Counted from the stretch's first letter, positions 1-11,300 are shown. The stretch: 64,000 nucleotides of DNA from Siphonodentalium dalli (GCA_032622095.1 CP136067.1:39783549-39847548); one strand, 5' to 3'. Notes: generated by a model from the letters alone, not told the origin. Made by a program: numbers and translations.

Positions 1-430
1 CTCTAGTTTGTTCATGTGATATCAAGATCTTCAACTCTTTATGTTGGGATGTAAAAATTTATGAAACTCGTTTGATAAATTTTGATTCGCAACTCGTCTA
101 CGACTCGTTGTGAATAAATTTTATCAAACTTGTTTTAACCCTTTGAGTGCCAGGTTGATTTTTGTATCAACCCATATACCCTGTGCCAATGCATTCTCTT
201 ATATATGCGAGTCGACCATAGGTCGCCTCGCATATATAAGAGAATGCATTGGCCTAACAATTATTATTTTATTTTATTTTTTACAAATTTTTACAATTTT
301 ACTAATTTATTCTTATATTCTTTAAAAACAGACTTATTTTGTAGGTGTAGGGCCGATGAGATCGGCCCCTGGCACTCAAAGGGTTAAAAATCTCATATCC
401 CAACATAACTCGTTAAGGATCCTCTATGCA
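1..430 (+). mobile_element. Hairpin-tailed element (family G-like), interrupted by a TTAA MITE
   Basis: Seen: ATGTGATATCAAG is followed by an inverted repeat whose outer arms are near 41-55 and 390-405 (GTTGGGATGT against ACATCCCAAC-like sequence). The repeat is followed by an unpaired ATCCTCTAT. Copies near 9.2-9.75, 31.6-31.75, 33.04-33.37 and 57.53-57.81 kb share this layout: ATGTGATA motif, long hairpin, then CCTCTAT. A MITE at 135-387 splits the hairpin at a TTAA. The 5' part lies outside the window. The layout (short subterminal repeat plus 3' hairpin) resembles non-autonomous Helentron/HINE elements, but that is inference. Confidence 0.45.
135..387. mobile_element. TTAA-flanked MITE, family A (piggyBac-like)
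   Basis: Seen: perfect terminal inverted repeats TTAACCCTTTGAGTGCCA at 135-152 and 370-387. The TTAA serves as target duplication and the TIR begins with CCC. It carries one copy of the 67-bp palindrome (186-252) followed by T-rich sequence. TTAA target sites with CCC-starting TIRs are characteristic of the piggyBac superfamily. No transposase is encoded, so this is a non-autonomous element. Short reading frames across it are by-products of the palindrome. Confidence 0.8.
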
Positions 431-766
431 TTTTTCTTGAAATGCAATTATATATTGGTGAAGAAAGGCATTTATATTTGTAGACCACCATGACACCCTT
501 GCGATATGCACCCTAGCAAACGGGGCGTCGCACTGCGGGACTCTTACCCCCATAGTGAGGCTCCAGTGAGGCTCCAGTCTACTTAAAGAGAGACATTGAG
601 TGCGCGCAAAATAAACGGCATTGAGAGTCGCATAAACAACGACAGACGACAGCTAGATAACCATTTTCATTCACTGGGCAATTATGTCAACTTTGAGACT
701 TTTTGTTTTCTTTATTAAAATGTGAAACATTGACAGTTGTTACGGAAATTCGCGCATTAGACGGGG
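431..766. other. No feature recognised
   Basis: Unique-looking sequence. It contains a short direct duplication of GTGAGGCTCCA near 555-580. No gene is visible. Confidence 0.5.
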
Positions 767-1837
767 CAGGGTTCGCGCTGCTAGTTGCCAAATTTGCCAA
801 TGGCAAAAATAATTTGCATTTGGCAAACAATATTTTTATTTGGTAAAAGTTTTGGCAAGTGACTTTTTAAATTCTCAAGAAAGAAAACTATTGGTCACTC
901 ACGACCATTAATTTCCGGAAAGCATAATGCATAGCAATTAGTGGTGGTCTATGTTAACACCTTTACCGTGATGCAGTTAGGTTACTTTCAAACACTGGCA
1001 AGTTTGCACGATGTGGTTTGCAGACATTTTGTCGTAGAAAACGATATGATGCCATATTATATATGAACGGAAACAAGCACATAAGGTGTATCTGTGCCAC
1101 AGCTAGCTACGTGCGAAGTAAAATCTCTGCTGTTCCACTAGTAACGATGCTACCGGAATTTGCCTGTAATTAACTCGCAAGAATAAATCATACAGGTATT
1201 TGAAGGCAAATTCGGGTAGCACTGTTACAAGCGGAACTAGATAAATGTTACTTCTCATGTCTTTCGCTTTGGTAAAGATGCATGTTATGTGTACGTTTCC
1301 GTTCATATTCTGGCACCATGTGGTTTTCTATGACGAAATGCCCGCAAAAATATACAGTATAAAATTGCCAACGTATGAAAGTATATATACCTTTAATAGG
1401 ATAGCATTGTTATCGATGAGATTACTATATTATTTATTGTTGCGGTGTTTACATACAGTAATGCTCTAATTAATCGACCTCTTAACCACAGCAGAATTAT
1501 GGGTAACTTTTCAGGAGTTAGTCGGAAATATGGCTTGTTGCCATTCATCGGAAAGCTCTCTTACTGTATAATTAATCCTCTTTTTCATTTGCCCTTCTGG
1601 TGAAGCAACCTTTCAACACACGTATTGTTCGGTAATTTGTTTGTTGTTCTATGACAAACCACAGAGATGCGAGAATTATTAATAATTAACTGCTTTCCCA
1701 CAGATAACAACAGTTTTTCAAACAGCGCATGTCGAAATATAAGACTCAATTTTGCAGAAACTCATAGATTTTAAAATTTAGAAAAGAATTTGGCAAAATA
1801 TTTGGCATCAGTAAATTTAGGTCTAGCGCGGACCCTG
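767..1837. mobile_element. hAT-like TIR element carrying a foldback element
   Basis: Seen: CAGGGTTCGCGCT at 767 and AGCGCGGACCCTG ending at 1837 form imperfect TIRs. The flanking 8-mers AGACGGGG and AGAGGGGT match at 6 of 8 positions. Subterminal TTTGGCAAA-like motifs occur near both ends. A minus-strand end fragment of the same repeat is at 46,297-46,410. CAGGG-starting TIRs with 8-bp duplications are typical of hAT elements. No transposase frame remains. The interior is occupied by the foldback at about 979-1394. Confidence 0.5.
979..1394. mobile_element. Foldback element, family E
   Basis: Seen: the left arm begins CACTGGCAAGTTTGCACG near 994 and is repeated as an inverted copy ending near 1394, with a short loop around 1165-1200. 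The arms pair over roughly 190 bp. Related copies are at 36,530-36,640 (one arm), 53,985-54,736 (full) and 58,470-58,640 (left arm split by a MITE). No coding capacity is seen. Confidence 0.65.
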
Positions 1838-1939
1838 AGAGGGGTTCTGCCATAGTAATCTAATAATTTCTTTCGCAGTGACCTCTGAGTTTATTATACA
1901 CCGGACACAAACGGAGAGGCAATACAGGACACGAAAACC

Positions 1940-2420
1940 AATGTCAGAAATGGTAAAGCGCTTAAGATCATATATTATATAACCATGATTGTAATTATAG
2001 AATAAAACATATTGGTTTCGCGAATGACCAACTCAGAATTCCGTTAAAATAACAATAACAACCAGCACCTATAATTAACGAACTGGCAGCCGACTCGGCC
2101 GTCTCCGACCACAACCCCCAGTGGGCTGCAGAATGTCCGCAAAAGTTGAAATATAAGACTTACAAATTATCTTTTTCATTTCTTTTATTTACTACAATTG
2201 ACATAGCATGTCACAAACCAAAACTCAACATTATTGACATAATAATGTAAAGGACAATAAACGAAATTGAAATTCCCAACTACACCTTTTACCGGACTCG
2301 GCCTCCGCGTCGCAGTTCGACTTTTAATCCTCCCAAAAACTCCCATTCTATAAATAAAACCCCCAGCGCCCAGGCGAAACAAGAATCTCTACATTAGTTA
2401 TACACGCGGAGCGCGTAATA
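1940..2420. repeat. Dispersed repeat F, copy 1
   Basis: Seen: closely similar to 59,987-61,022, sharing CCAATGTCAGAAATGG at the left and a TATACACGCGG-type sequence at the right. The second copy has about 530 extra bp at the position equivalent to 2253. Read on the minus strand, the segment contains TTTATTTATAGA and a CCGGTAAAAGGTG stretch. No protein was recognised, and the superfamily is unknown. Confidence 0.65.
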
Positions 2421-3369
2421 AGACATACCACGGGAATTAATTTCATTAGATTGAGAATATACCATTATTAATGTCCAAATGTTTATATTTCTATAAGGAG
2501 ACCGAATAATTCGTGTCCACCTCAGATGTATGATAACATAACATAACATTTTATTGACATAATACACCCACGCGGGGCAGTTGTCATAATACAGATAATT
2601 TAAACACAAGTCAAGACAATTTCATATAAAATATATATATAACATGTATTTGTAACACAACACTATATTCTCATTCCTTTGCCACAATATATCTCTCATC
2701 TGACTTTTCTCAAACTTCATGCAGCAGTTGCTTGGGGTGACTGACTGACTTGTTTTACCCCTCCCCTACTCATGTGGCTGAGAGCCCTGAACGGACTGTA
2801 ATTGAATTAATTAATATTAATTTAATATGTAAACCATTAAAGCCTATAACAATTTGTCCTTATATATTGCTAATACCCGTGGCATGACCACATACTACCA
2901 ATTATAGTATATATACCATGCCGTGGTGGTACCGGACCTAATGCACCAGATATAATATAGACTTATATTTCAGATGAACTTTTGATAACCGAGAACTCAT
3001 GGTAGTTACTTGCTTCGTAGCCATCTATTAGAAATGACCATACGAATCGACACAAATTAGTCAACACTTCCTAAGCCCATTTTCCGCTGACCACACGAGG
3101 ATATGTTAATAGTGGATTATCTCTTTAAATAACAAATTTTAGATAGTATCCTGGGTATGAAATAATATTATGAGTTGGAAATCCCTGCCCGGAAGCGATA
3201 TTTTATAATAATGTTCTAAATATAGTATCAATTAATCGGACACTTATTTATTGTTCTATATATAGAACATTTAGATAGAGGCCTCCGGTGTGGGGCTCCG
3301 AACGAAGGCGAGCGGCAAACTGCCTCCAATGGATTGCATTTATTGTAATATTAACCATTTTTTTTTTTT
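2421..3369. other. No gene recognised
   Basis: AT-rich sequence with a short hairpin (TGTTCTATATATAGAACA near 3255-3272). Nothing else is supported. Confidence 0.5.
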
Positions 3370-3474
3370 ATATAAATTTTTTACAATTTTAATAATTTAT
3401 TCTTATATTCTTTAACAGACTTATTTTGTAGGTTTAGGGCCGATGAGATCGGACCCTGGCACTCAAAGGGTTAA
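3370..3474. mobile_element. Truncated 3' half of a family A TTAA MITE
   Basis: Seen: T-rich spacer, then TTCTTATATTCTTTAACAG and GGGCCGATGAGATCGG, ending TGGCACTCAAAGGGTTAA at 3474. It matches the right half of the intact MITE at 135-387. The palindrome and left TIR are missing. Confidence 0.7.
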
Positions 3475-4285
3475 GTGCGAATCAAGTAGATAAGCCCTAG
3501 AGTGTATGAGATGCTTATGGTCTATACTTAAAATAGCAAATAAAAATGACGGTCTTGAATATCAGGGACGATTATTTTATACGAAACAAAAGCAATATCT
3601 AATTGATAGACGCATTACCGGACAGGGGTTTTCGATTTATATTTATTACTTCATACCCAGGGAACTATATAAATCATGCTGCGGAAGAGACAATCCACCT
3701 TTAAACATGCTCATAATTGATATTGATAACGCTCTTTATTATGTACCGATTTATTATGAGCGGAAACATGGACGCTCTTTATGACAGACAATCATTCGAA
3801 GTTTTGCTAAGTTGACAAGTTCGAAATCTGTAAAAACTTCTTCTTTTGAAAATTGATATCTGACCGTCAAAAACATCATATTAATGTATGGCTATATAAC
3901 AAAGTATAAACAAAACCTACAGATGGCAGTTTTATTGTGTCAGATAGGACAGGGCATCTTTATGATCGTATTTTAAAGATCCACGGTCCGATTTGACACG
4001 AAACAATAAGAAAAAATTAGACAATTTTCCGCTTATACCAGGAAAAATTTAATGAAAAATAATTGCATCCACCCTCATTATTATTACAACCACCTCCATC
4101 ATTATTATTACACAGAATTATGTTATACGACCCGATCGAAACAGCTCATAAGTGAGAACGCTCTTTTAATATATACCGAGTGTGAACGCTCTTTATAATA
4201 TATACCGCGTGTGAACGCTCTTTATAAGAGGCACCCTTCGAAACTACCGCTCCGGGAAGCATGTGGCAAACTCGCCAAGATCTTA
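3475..4285. other. No gene; clustered AACGCTCTTT motif
   Basis: An open stretch at 3506-3784 (92 codons) resembles no family I know. Part of it (about 3600-3710) resembles the inverted-repeat arm near 20,885-20,955, which argues for repeat origin. Near 4155-4235 a roughly 30-bp unit containing GTGAACGCTCTTTATAATAT occurs in near-tandem. Confidence 0.4.
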
Positions 4286-4641
4286 GTGTACGTTCAGACG
4301 ACCACGATTCAATCGTAAGTGGAGCAATCGGGCCCGGATAGTTTGTTCACACGATTGCGATGTCGTCGTACATGGTGATATCGTAGGTTGTTCCTAAAGC
4401 ATGTGATTGACTACCCTACGGTCATTTCCAGCTACGATTTTTACGTACACACGACTGCGATTACGTCGCAAGTGTAGGTAACCAAGGACACGCCACGATT
4501 TCGCATCTAAAATCAAATAGCGCTTCATATTATTTTTTGACCTACGATTTTGACGTGAGCATGCGCAGTCCAACTATCGGTTACTTCCTACGACGGAAAT
4601 CTTTCCATTTACGATTGTATCGTGGTCGTCTTAACGTTCAC
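4286..4641. mobile_element. MITE with TTA target duplication
   Basis: Seen: TIRs of about 37 bp, GTGTACGTTCAGACGACCAC at the left against GTGAACGTTAAGACGACCAC (right, complemented), immediately flanked by TTA at 4283-4285 and 4642-4644. A 3-bp TTA/TWA target is typical of PIF/Harbinger, which is the inferred affiliation. It is 356 bp long with no coding potential. The interior carries several CTACGATT/ACGTC motifs in both orientations. Confidence 0.6.
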
Positions 4642-4645
4642 TTAC

Positions 4646-4795
4646 GAAGAAGATGATGTTCATCAAGATGATGACTAAAATGTTGATGACGACAACGAGG
4701 AGGATGACGACCACGATGACGTCGACGATGATGATTATGATGATGATTATGCTACTGCTGCTGATGATGATAATGATGATATTGCTACATAAGGA
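4646..4795 (+). repeat. Degenerate GAT/GAC trinucleotide microsatellite
   Basis: Runs of GATGAT, GACGAC and GATGATGAT with interruptions. The apparent Met/Thr-rich reading frame here (4653-4847) is a microsatellite artefact, and the Asp frame is interrupted by a stop. Confidence 0.8.
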
Positions 4796-5089
4796 CGGGG
4801 TTGACTATATTTGCGACAGTACGTTCGTGTATATATTATACATATGATGTTACATTCCCATTCTTTTGTACTTCTCAGTATATATATCTGTTTTTATAGT
4901 TATCATACAATTCGCTCCTAAACCCATAATATTTTTTTTTAGTAGGACAGACATGTATTATCGGCACGCACAGTGACACATAAGCTTATGATATTCAATT
5001 TGCGTTGGTTATTTAGTGTTGATTGTGAGTTAACATGTGTGTTAAGGGCGGTTCAACAATTTTGTCAACATGAAAAGACACATATAAAA

Positions 5090-5292
5090 TGGAACTATAT
5101 ATTTTCTTGACGGTGTCTTTACTTGTCTCTTGGCGACTTTAAAAAGTCATTGAAAACTTACTTGTTTGCGCGGCGTTTCAGAAAGTGACTTTGATATTGT
5201 GTATATTTATATTTCTTGTTTATGTTTATGTCAAGCGCTTAGGGCCCGCTTATTGGGGATAAGCGCTATACAAATATTATTATTATTATTAC
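5090..5292 (+). mobile_element. 3' end of an L2/CR1-like LINE
   Basis: Seen: the reading frame near 5137-5184 ends in FKKSLKTYLFARRFRK and a stop. This is the characteristic C-terminal tail of CR1/L2-type ORF2 proteins (LKTYLF followed by a basic or aromatic run). About 50 bp later comes AAGCGCTTAGG...AAGCGCTATACAAATATTATT and an (ATT)n tail, a 3' end common in marine invertebrate LINEs and related SINEs. The element is severely 5'-truncated. A SINE that borrowed the LINE tail is unlikely, because the coding end is present. Confidence 0.75.
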
Positions 5293-6139
5293 TTCCTCTT
5301 TGGTTGGGATAAGGAAATCAATATTAATTTGTTTTAAAGTGATGTGAAACGTAAATTGAACCTCACAATTGAGTTCCCTGCGTTATTCTGTGGAAAGACT
5401 GAATAAAATAACCCCCATACACGAAATGCCCTAACCAGATATCAGTTTGTACTAATTATACGGCCACGTAACTAACTATTTACTTTCCCTCAATCGGGAC
5501 GAATAATTCCACTGTAAACGCGAAATAAATACACTAACGAGTTGTCGTGTGCAGTCGCGGAAACACCCGAACACTTCCGACTTGGTCGGGATTGAGTCGG
5601 CTTTCGTTCTCAGAAAATAGCTTCCGTGGAGGGAGGCCGTTTGCTGGAATAGCGTAACATCAGCTTAATAAAACGAAAAACAAGCGGTATAGTCAATTCG
5701 AATGGGAGGGATATAAAAGGAATTATTGCCTGAAATCACCAACGGAAGAACATTGACCGAGTTATGAAAGAATTATAATCAAAGTGGTCATGATCGAGCA
5801 ATGAACAACGGTAACAGTTGAAAATGTTACTATTTATAGAAATTTGTAATCGTTGCAGATTGTTGACCGATTTTATGATCGAACTACAGCAGGTACAGTC
5901 TCGTGCAGAAAGAGTTGTCTTACATGTGTATTTCAAACTGTTTAATTACCTGTGCAATGCTACATGTGTGCCATATTGCTATTCACTATTCTAGTACAGA
6001 CCGTATTTGTTTGGGACAGCGATAGTGATATAGATATCCATATGGAATTATGTTTTCTTCAATTTTTGAGTTTATATAGGCCCAAATAAATATACCATAA
6101 GATGGACTCAATCATTGACAGTTAAAATTGGATGGAAGT
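5293..6139. other. No gene recognised
   Basis: AT-rich. An AAAGTGATGTGAAAC motif near 5336 matches the start of repeat family I (11,442). Nothing else is supported. Confidence 0.5.
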
Positions 6140-6780
6140 AAAGAAGTGTTGTGTATTTGCACTAAGTAAGCGCAATTGCTTTATGCTTAAGCGCAAATAT
6201 TTGTATGCAAATAAATAATAAATGTAAAAAAGACTCCCATGTGATTTGCTCTAAACTCAAATTAACTCAGGCCATAAAACATTACTCAAACATAGGTGAG
6301 GACTCCACCCAGATCCCATACTAAGATGGATGTTCAGACTGAGGAAACCAGTTGGAGATAGGTACATGTATTTGCTTAAGCATAATTCATTTCAATTACG
6401 CTTAAGTGTAAATGAAATCCACTTAAGCGTAAATGAGTTGCGCTTAACCGTAATTCATATACACCCCCATTGAACTCCACATACTCAAGCTGAAATGGAT
6501 GCAACCACATTACTAATGCCAGTAAATTAACATACATCAGATTATACAAATATACATATAAGGTAAGACAGCCGATGAAATTATTGCTCTTAATATAATT
6601 CCAATGTATTATGATAACGCATAAGTCAATTATGCTTAAGCGTAAATGATTACATTAAGCGTAACTGATTTACGCTTAAATGCAATTAGTTAATATAAAA
6701 TGTGAAAATGAATCATTTGCGCTTAAGCGCAAGTATATGTCTATCAATATATTTGCGCTTAAGCGCAAATACCTAACACT
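6140..6780. repeat. Cluster of TTAAGCGCAAAT palindromic motifs
   Basis: Variants of TTTGCGCTTAAGCGCAAAT (and TTACGCTTAAGCGTAAAT) recur more than a dozen times between 6165 and 6770, with further copies at 7313-7395. The centre CTTAAG is self-complementary. No reading frame of interest is present. Confidence 0.6.
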
Positions 6781-6894
6781 CCCTTTATACTTCCCTCTGA
6801 TTGTGAATGATAGAGTCCATCTCATAGTATATTATCATGGACCCATAGTAGTAGCCCCATATAATACTGAAACATTGAAGAAAAAATATTTCCA

Positions 6895-7265
6895 TATGCA
6901 TATATCAGCATCTCTGTCCCTGGTGTCCCAAGAATTGGTGCCTCACTCCCAGAGCTCTAGTATATTTTATTAAAGGGACATCTCCTACACAGATATATAC
7001 CATTTCCATGGCCATAAATATGGAATTCGGGGTTACTGGGGACTCGCTTCCCTCATATGGTGTACTTATTGACTTGAAATTGGGGAAAACCCCAATTTTC
7101 ATATTATCAGCATCCCTGCCCCCAAGAATTTGTGTCTCCATCCCAGAGATCTAGTATATTTTATAAAAGAGATATATCCTGCACATATCTCTACCATTTC
7201 CATGGTCATAAAAGAGATATTGGGGTTACTGGGGGGGGGTGCTTCCCTCATATGGTGGGTCTGTG
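6895..7265. repeat. Two-unit tandem duplication, about 200 bp
   Basis: Unit 1 (from about 6899, ATCAGCATCTCTGTCCC) and unit 2 (from about 7101, ATCAGCATCCCTGCCCC) share TCTAGTATATTTTAT, CCATTTCCATGG and GGGGTTACTGG. They differ by indels, including a 9-G run in unit 2. Confidence 0.7.
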
Positions 7266-7412
7266 CCATTTAAAATTAATTCAGGGGGGTGATATCAATG
7301 CATATTAATTTTTATTTGCGCAAATGATTTACACTGAAGCGCAAATGATAGATGTTATTTTGCGAAATATTTGCGCTTGATCGTAAATGAATAATAAATG
7401 TGAAATGGGTAT

Positions 7413-8220
7413 CCCATACATGAAATGCCGTATCTATATGCTATAGCGCGTATATCCTACAGGTCTGGGTGAACCACCGATCAATCAATAACAGCCCGAT
7501 CGGGCTAAAGTAGACCGATCAGTCTAAAATAGACCGATCGTTCTTTCACAGCCAGCTTGAATCTTGGATAAAGGGAGTAGGCCTACTCTAAATTGTTCTT
7601 TCAAGTGAAATAGGCCTCCCATACATGAAACGCCTTATCTATATACTATAGCGCGCATACCCTACATGTCTGGGTGAACCACCGATCAATCAATAATAGC
7701 CCGATCGGGCTAAAATAGACCGATCGGGCTAAAATAGACCAATCAGTCTTTCACAGCCAGCCTGAATCTTGGATAAAGGGAGTAGGCCTACTATAAATTG
7801 TTCTTTCAAGTGAAATAGGCCTCCCATACATGAAACGCCTTATCTATATACTATAGCGCGCATACCCTACAGGTCTGGGTGAACCACCGATCAATCAATA
7901 ATAGCCCGATCGGGCTAAAATAGACCGATCGGGCTAAACTGACCGATCGGTCTTTCACAGCCAGCCTGAATCTTGGATAAAGGGAGTAGGCCTACTATAA
8001 ATTGTTCTTTCAAGTGAAATAGGCCTCCCATACATAAAACGCCTTATCTATATATCCTATAGTGCGCATATCCTACAGGTCTGGGTGAACCACCGATCAA
8101 TCAATAATAGCCCGATCGGGCTAAAATATACCGATCGGGCTAAAATAATCCCATCGGTCTTTCACAGCCAGCATGATTCTTGGATAAAGGGAGTAGGCCT
8201 ACTCTAAATTGTTCTTTCAA
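7413..8220. repeat. 205-bp tandem array, four units
   Basis: Units begin CCCATACATGAAA at 7413, 7618, 7823 and 8027 (spacing 205, 205 and 204). Each contains one to three copies of AGCCCGATCGGGCT, a perfect palindrome, and related GACCGATCGGTC motifs, and ends near GGAGTAGGCCTACT. The units are 90 percent or more alike by eye. It has the form of a small satellite block. Confidence 0.9.
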
Positions 8221-9184
8221 GTTACAACCATTTTTTTGTAAAAAAAATTATTCTTATTCATTTTGAAACTAATGAAAGACAATTTTGAAACTAATGAAAG
8301 ACAATGTATAATTTTTTGCTGGTATATTCATCATAAATTTGAACAAATCTTCAAGCAAACAAAATTTCAATATTCAAGAAATCTCTTACAACAGTGTCAG
8401 GAAGACCAATCGATCTAGCTCAGCACGATTGGTCTATTGTGATGTCAAATATTATTGAAATATTGCTTATAATTTACATTTACAGAAGTCAATAATTCGC
8501 ATGCAGATAACTTCACCTTGTATTCGGCCAAATATGTTGACGTTAGATTAGAAGGCAGAATTCCCAGATTTGTTTATTATTGGTGAACCTGGATAATTTC
8601 GGAGGTGTGCCAATCGTCTTTAGCACACTGTGAATACGTACTCATTCTCTCCTAAATTTGCAAAAATTCCATATATATATATAAATATATATACAGAGTG
8701 TGAAAACTTTGTTAGTTGCCAAATAATTGTCGACATTTTACTTAGAAAACTTGAATGCAAAAACTATGATAGGCCCCCTATTATTTTGTTTGTTTTTTTC
8801 TCTTTTTGTTGAATCTACTTTCGTTATCGACATGCCGGCCTTTGTTTTGGCTGTTCTCCCAGTCGTGCGTGCCAGCCGATCGTCGTTATTCGGGTGGTTC
8901 CGATTTCCTCCGAATATAATTCCATGAGACTCCGCGCGCTGATTCGCTCCGAAAATGTGTTTGTATCTGAGAATATTTCTTACTCTGATCGCAGTTTTCA
9001 ACAATTTAATACAGGGCGAGTACCGCACTAATAATATGCCACATTGGGGTTTTATTTCTAGTTTTTTATGACCTTTCTTGTGGTATATCGGGCACAGTTC
9101 TGTCTGACATCAAATATATGCCCACCGGGAGTGAAGCTAATGACTTTAACCTCAGCGTTTCGAGATAGTATTTTTTTTGCTAAA
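8221..9184. other. No gene recognised
   Basis: AT-rich, with a short direct duplication (TTTTGAAACTAATGAAAGAC twice near 8261-8302) and an AT microsatellite near 8668-8695. The antisense 96-codon frame at 8738-9028 resembles nothing known to me. Confidence 0.45.
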
Positions 9185-9754
9185 ATGTGATTATGTGATA
9201 AAAAGAATATCAAATTCGTCGCAATTATATACCACATGTAATAATCTCGTCCACTAAAAATTCGATTCGAGCCTCGCTAAATCTCGACTGGAATAGACTT
9301 CAGTGCATTCGGTTAACCCTTTACCCAACAGAACGGCCCTGTGCCAATGCATTCTCTTATATATGCGAGTCGACCATAGGTCGCCTCGCATATATAAGAG
9401 AATGCATTGGCTTAACACATTACAAATTATAAAATTGTGAAAGAATGTAAGAAAAAATGGTAACAAGTGTTAAAAAAAGAATTTTGTTAGGCCAATGCAT
9501 TCTCTTATATATGCGAGGCGACCTATGGTCGACTCGCATATATAAGAGAATGCATTGGCACAGGGCATAACTGTAACTATCACAATGTGGTCAATGAGCC
9601 GGTTCCAATGATATCCATATCTGTATGGTTCTATTGAGACAGACCGAAGATATTTCAGACTGTTGAAGCTTTATTTGGCCGGTTTTGGCCGGTTTGTTGG
9701 GTAAAGGGTTAATGAATTTGGTATAAATTGCGTCTCATGAAAGATCCTCTATAT
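9185..9754 (+). mobile_element. Hairpin-tailed element (family G), split by a TTAA MITE
   Basis: Seen: ATTATGTGATAAAAAG, then left hairpin arm, then (after the MITE at 9313-9712) right arm and GATCCTCTATATA. With the MITE removed, the sequence matches the layout of the 33,037-33,370 copy. The left limit is uncertain. Confidence 0.5.
9313..9712 (-). mobile_element. TTAA-flanked MITE, family B (double palindrome)
   Basis: Seen: TTAACCCTTTACCCAACA at 9313-9330 and its complement TGTTGGGTAAAGGGTTAA ending at 9712. Two 67-bp palindromes (9344-9410, 9492-9558) lie in mutually inverted orientation around a T/A-rich spacer. The long side carries CCGGCCAAAACCGGCC-type sequence before the TIR. It is 400 bp with no coding capacity. 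Near-identical copies at 20,410, 41,517, 53,315, 58,640 and 61,416 indicate recent amplification. TTAA target and CCC-starting TIR point to piggyBac-like mobilisation in trans. Confidence 0.85.
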
Positions 9755-10494
9755 AGGATAGGATAATTTTATTTATAATATACACACATGGAAAGTACAA
9801 TTACAAATAAATATAATATTAATAGACTATAGATGTATATTGTTAGGGGTGAAATAGTCATGACTGGCTGTCTTCTTATCGCCCCTTAATGTGGTGACAG
9901 ATTATATGATGTAGATGGCAGAATTAATTTGATTGTTTTTTGGGTTACGTTCATCGTGTGCAGACTGGGTTTTTTAATATGCTTTGTTAGGGCGATGGTA
10001 CGAACAGTTGTTCATATGTAAAGGCACCTACTTGGTCGACATAATGAATGAATACTATGAATATACATATGTCAGTTGAACCGAGTAGGAATAATGAGAG
10101 TGAGGTCTTGGGAATATTTTAATTAACATGTATACTTTTTTTGTTTGTTTTATATTTGTTAGCAGAAAATTTTGTATAGTTTATACAATCAGGGCATCTT
10201 CGGTTTTTGCATCGAACATTCGCTGAATAGGTATTAATGATATCCGTTTTCATACGTTTTCGGAAGACATGTCTTGATTGCTTGGATGAATATTTACTTT
10301 CAAAGTTTCTAGGGAATTCCATATTAAGGGGAATGAATGGTATGGGAAAAAGAGATGGTCCTGAATTTGTTTTGTACTATGGGATTAGGTTGTCGTCTAT
10401 TTCGGTTCTGCTCTCTTGTCATCCATACCAGAAAAAGAAGCCGGTAAGCGATCGTATATATAGCTAAGCCAATACGCCAAAGATTATATAGCAA
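9755..10494. other. No gene recognised; possible LINE tail at left
   Basis: Read on the minus strand, 9750-9800 ends AATAAAATTATCCTATCC, which resembles a LINE polyadenylation/tail region. A 67-codon minus frame (10,119-10,322) has closely spaced cysteines (RCKNRRCPDC) but no family could be assigned. Confidence 0.3.
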
Positions 10495-10502
10495 ACTATA
10501 TG

Positions 10503-11077
10503 TAATCGGGGTTCACGATTAGATGGCTAGTGGCATCTAATCGCGAGCACGGGTGGCACGTGATGTTCGATCGAATATCAGAATGTTGGATATCATATAA
10601 TCCCATATCCCATAATAAGTCAAATATAGCGAATTATCGAAACATGAAATACAACGAAAAAGCGAAATAGGAAAATACAGCGAAATAGAGCGAAATATAG
10701 ATATAGGAAATTATTTTTATAAACTAAATAACGGATATATTTGAAGAGGTGTCTTAAAGAGCGAAATATAGAGCGAAATATAGATATAGGTAATTATTGT
10801 TATAAACGAAATAACGGATTTATTTGAAGAAGTGTTTTAAAGAGTGTAACCCAAACCTCCCCAAGTCCACCCACCCAATAGAATAATTTGACTTATATTT
10901 CACCAGAGTTGATCTATTGTGGTGTTGCAATTTCTCATACAAATCGCCGTTATTTCGTCAATGTACATTCTTTATAGTTATTACCTTTCAGATTAAATAT
11001 GATATTCAATCGAAACCACGCGTGCCTCCCGTGGTCGCGATTTATGTCAATAGCCATCTAATCGTGAACCCCGATTA
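10503..11077. mobile_element. TIR element with 8-bp target duplication (hAT-like MITE)
   Basis: Seen: 27-bp perfect TIRs starting TAATCGGGGTTCACGATTAG, extending imperfectly to about 58 bp. They are flanked by ACTATATG (10,495-10,502) and ACTATATC (11,078-11,085). An 8-bp duplication suggests hAT (P elements also make 8 bp). The interior (10,690-10,857) holds two about 90-bp direct repeats rich in GCGAAATA. It is 575 bp with no transposase. Confidence 0.65.
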
Positions 11078-11173
11078 ACTATATCTTTTGGTTGTCAAAC
11101 GTGTGCGTATTAGGTGATATAGCTACATGAATCATGTTACTTTTCTTCAGCGTGGATCACAAATCTGCGCTGG

Positions 11174-11300
11174 CCAGGACTAGAACCAGCTTCACAATCC
11201 CTGTACGGTTTATGTTGGCATAAACGACATGGACGGGGTTAGAACCAGCTTCACAATCACTGTACGGTGTATGTTGGCATAAAGCGACATGGACGTGGGG
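11174..11300. repeat. Two-unit tandem duplication, about 60 bp
   Basis: TAGAACCAGCTTCACAATC...CTGTACGG...TATGTTGGCATAAA...CGACATGGACG occurs twice in a row. Confidence 0.8.

Noticed and set aside
110-387. Short frames over palindromes (recurrent CANAFSYIC / LLYMRVDHRSPRIYKRMHW peptides)
   Set aside because: They recur only because the palindrome DNA recurs; no sign of coding selection.
4653-4847. Met/Thr-rich 64-codon frame
   Set aside because: Caused by the GAT/GAC microsatellite.
7413-8220. CRISPR-like regular repeats
   Set aside because: Whole 205-bp units are repeated with no unique spacers, and the genome is eukaryotic.
8738-9028. 96-codon minus frame
   Set aside because: No motif, no homologous copy in the window and no gene context.
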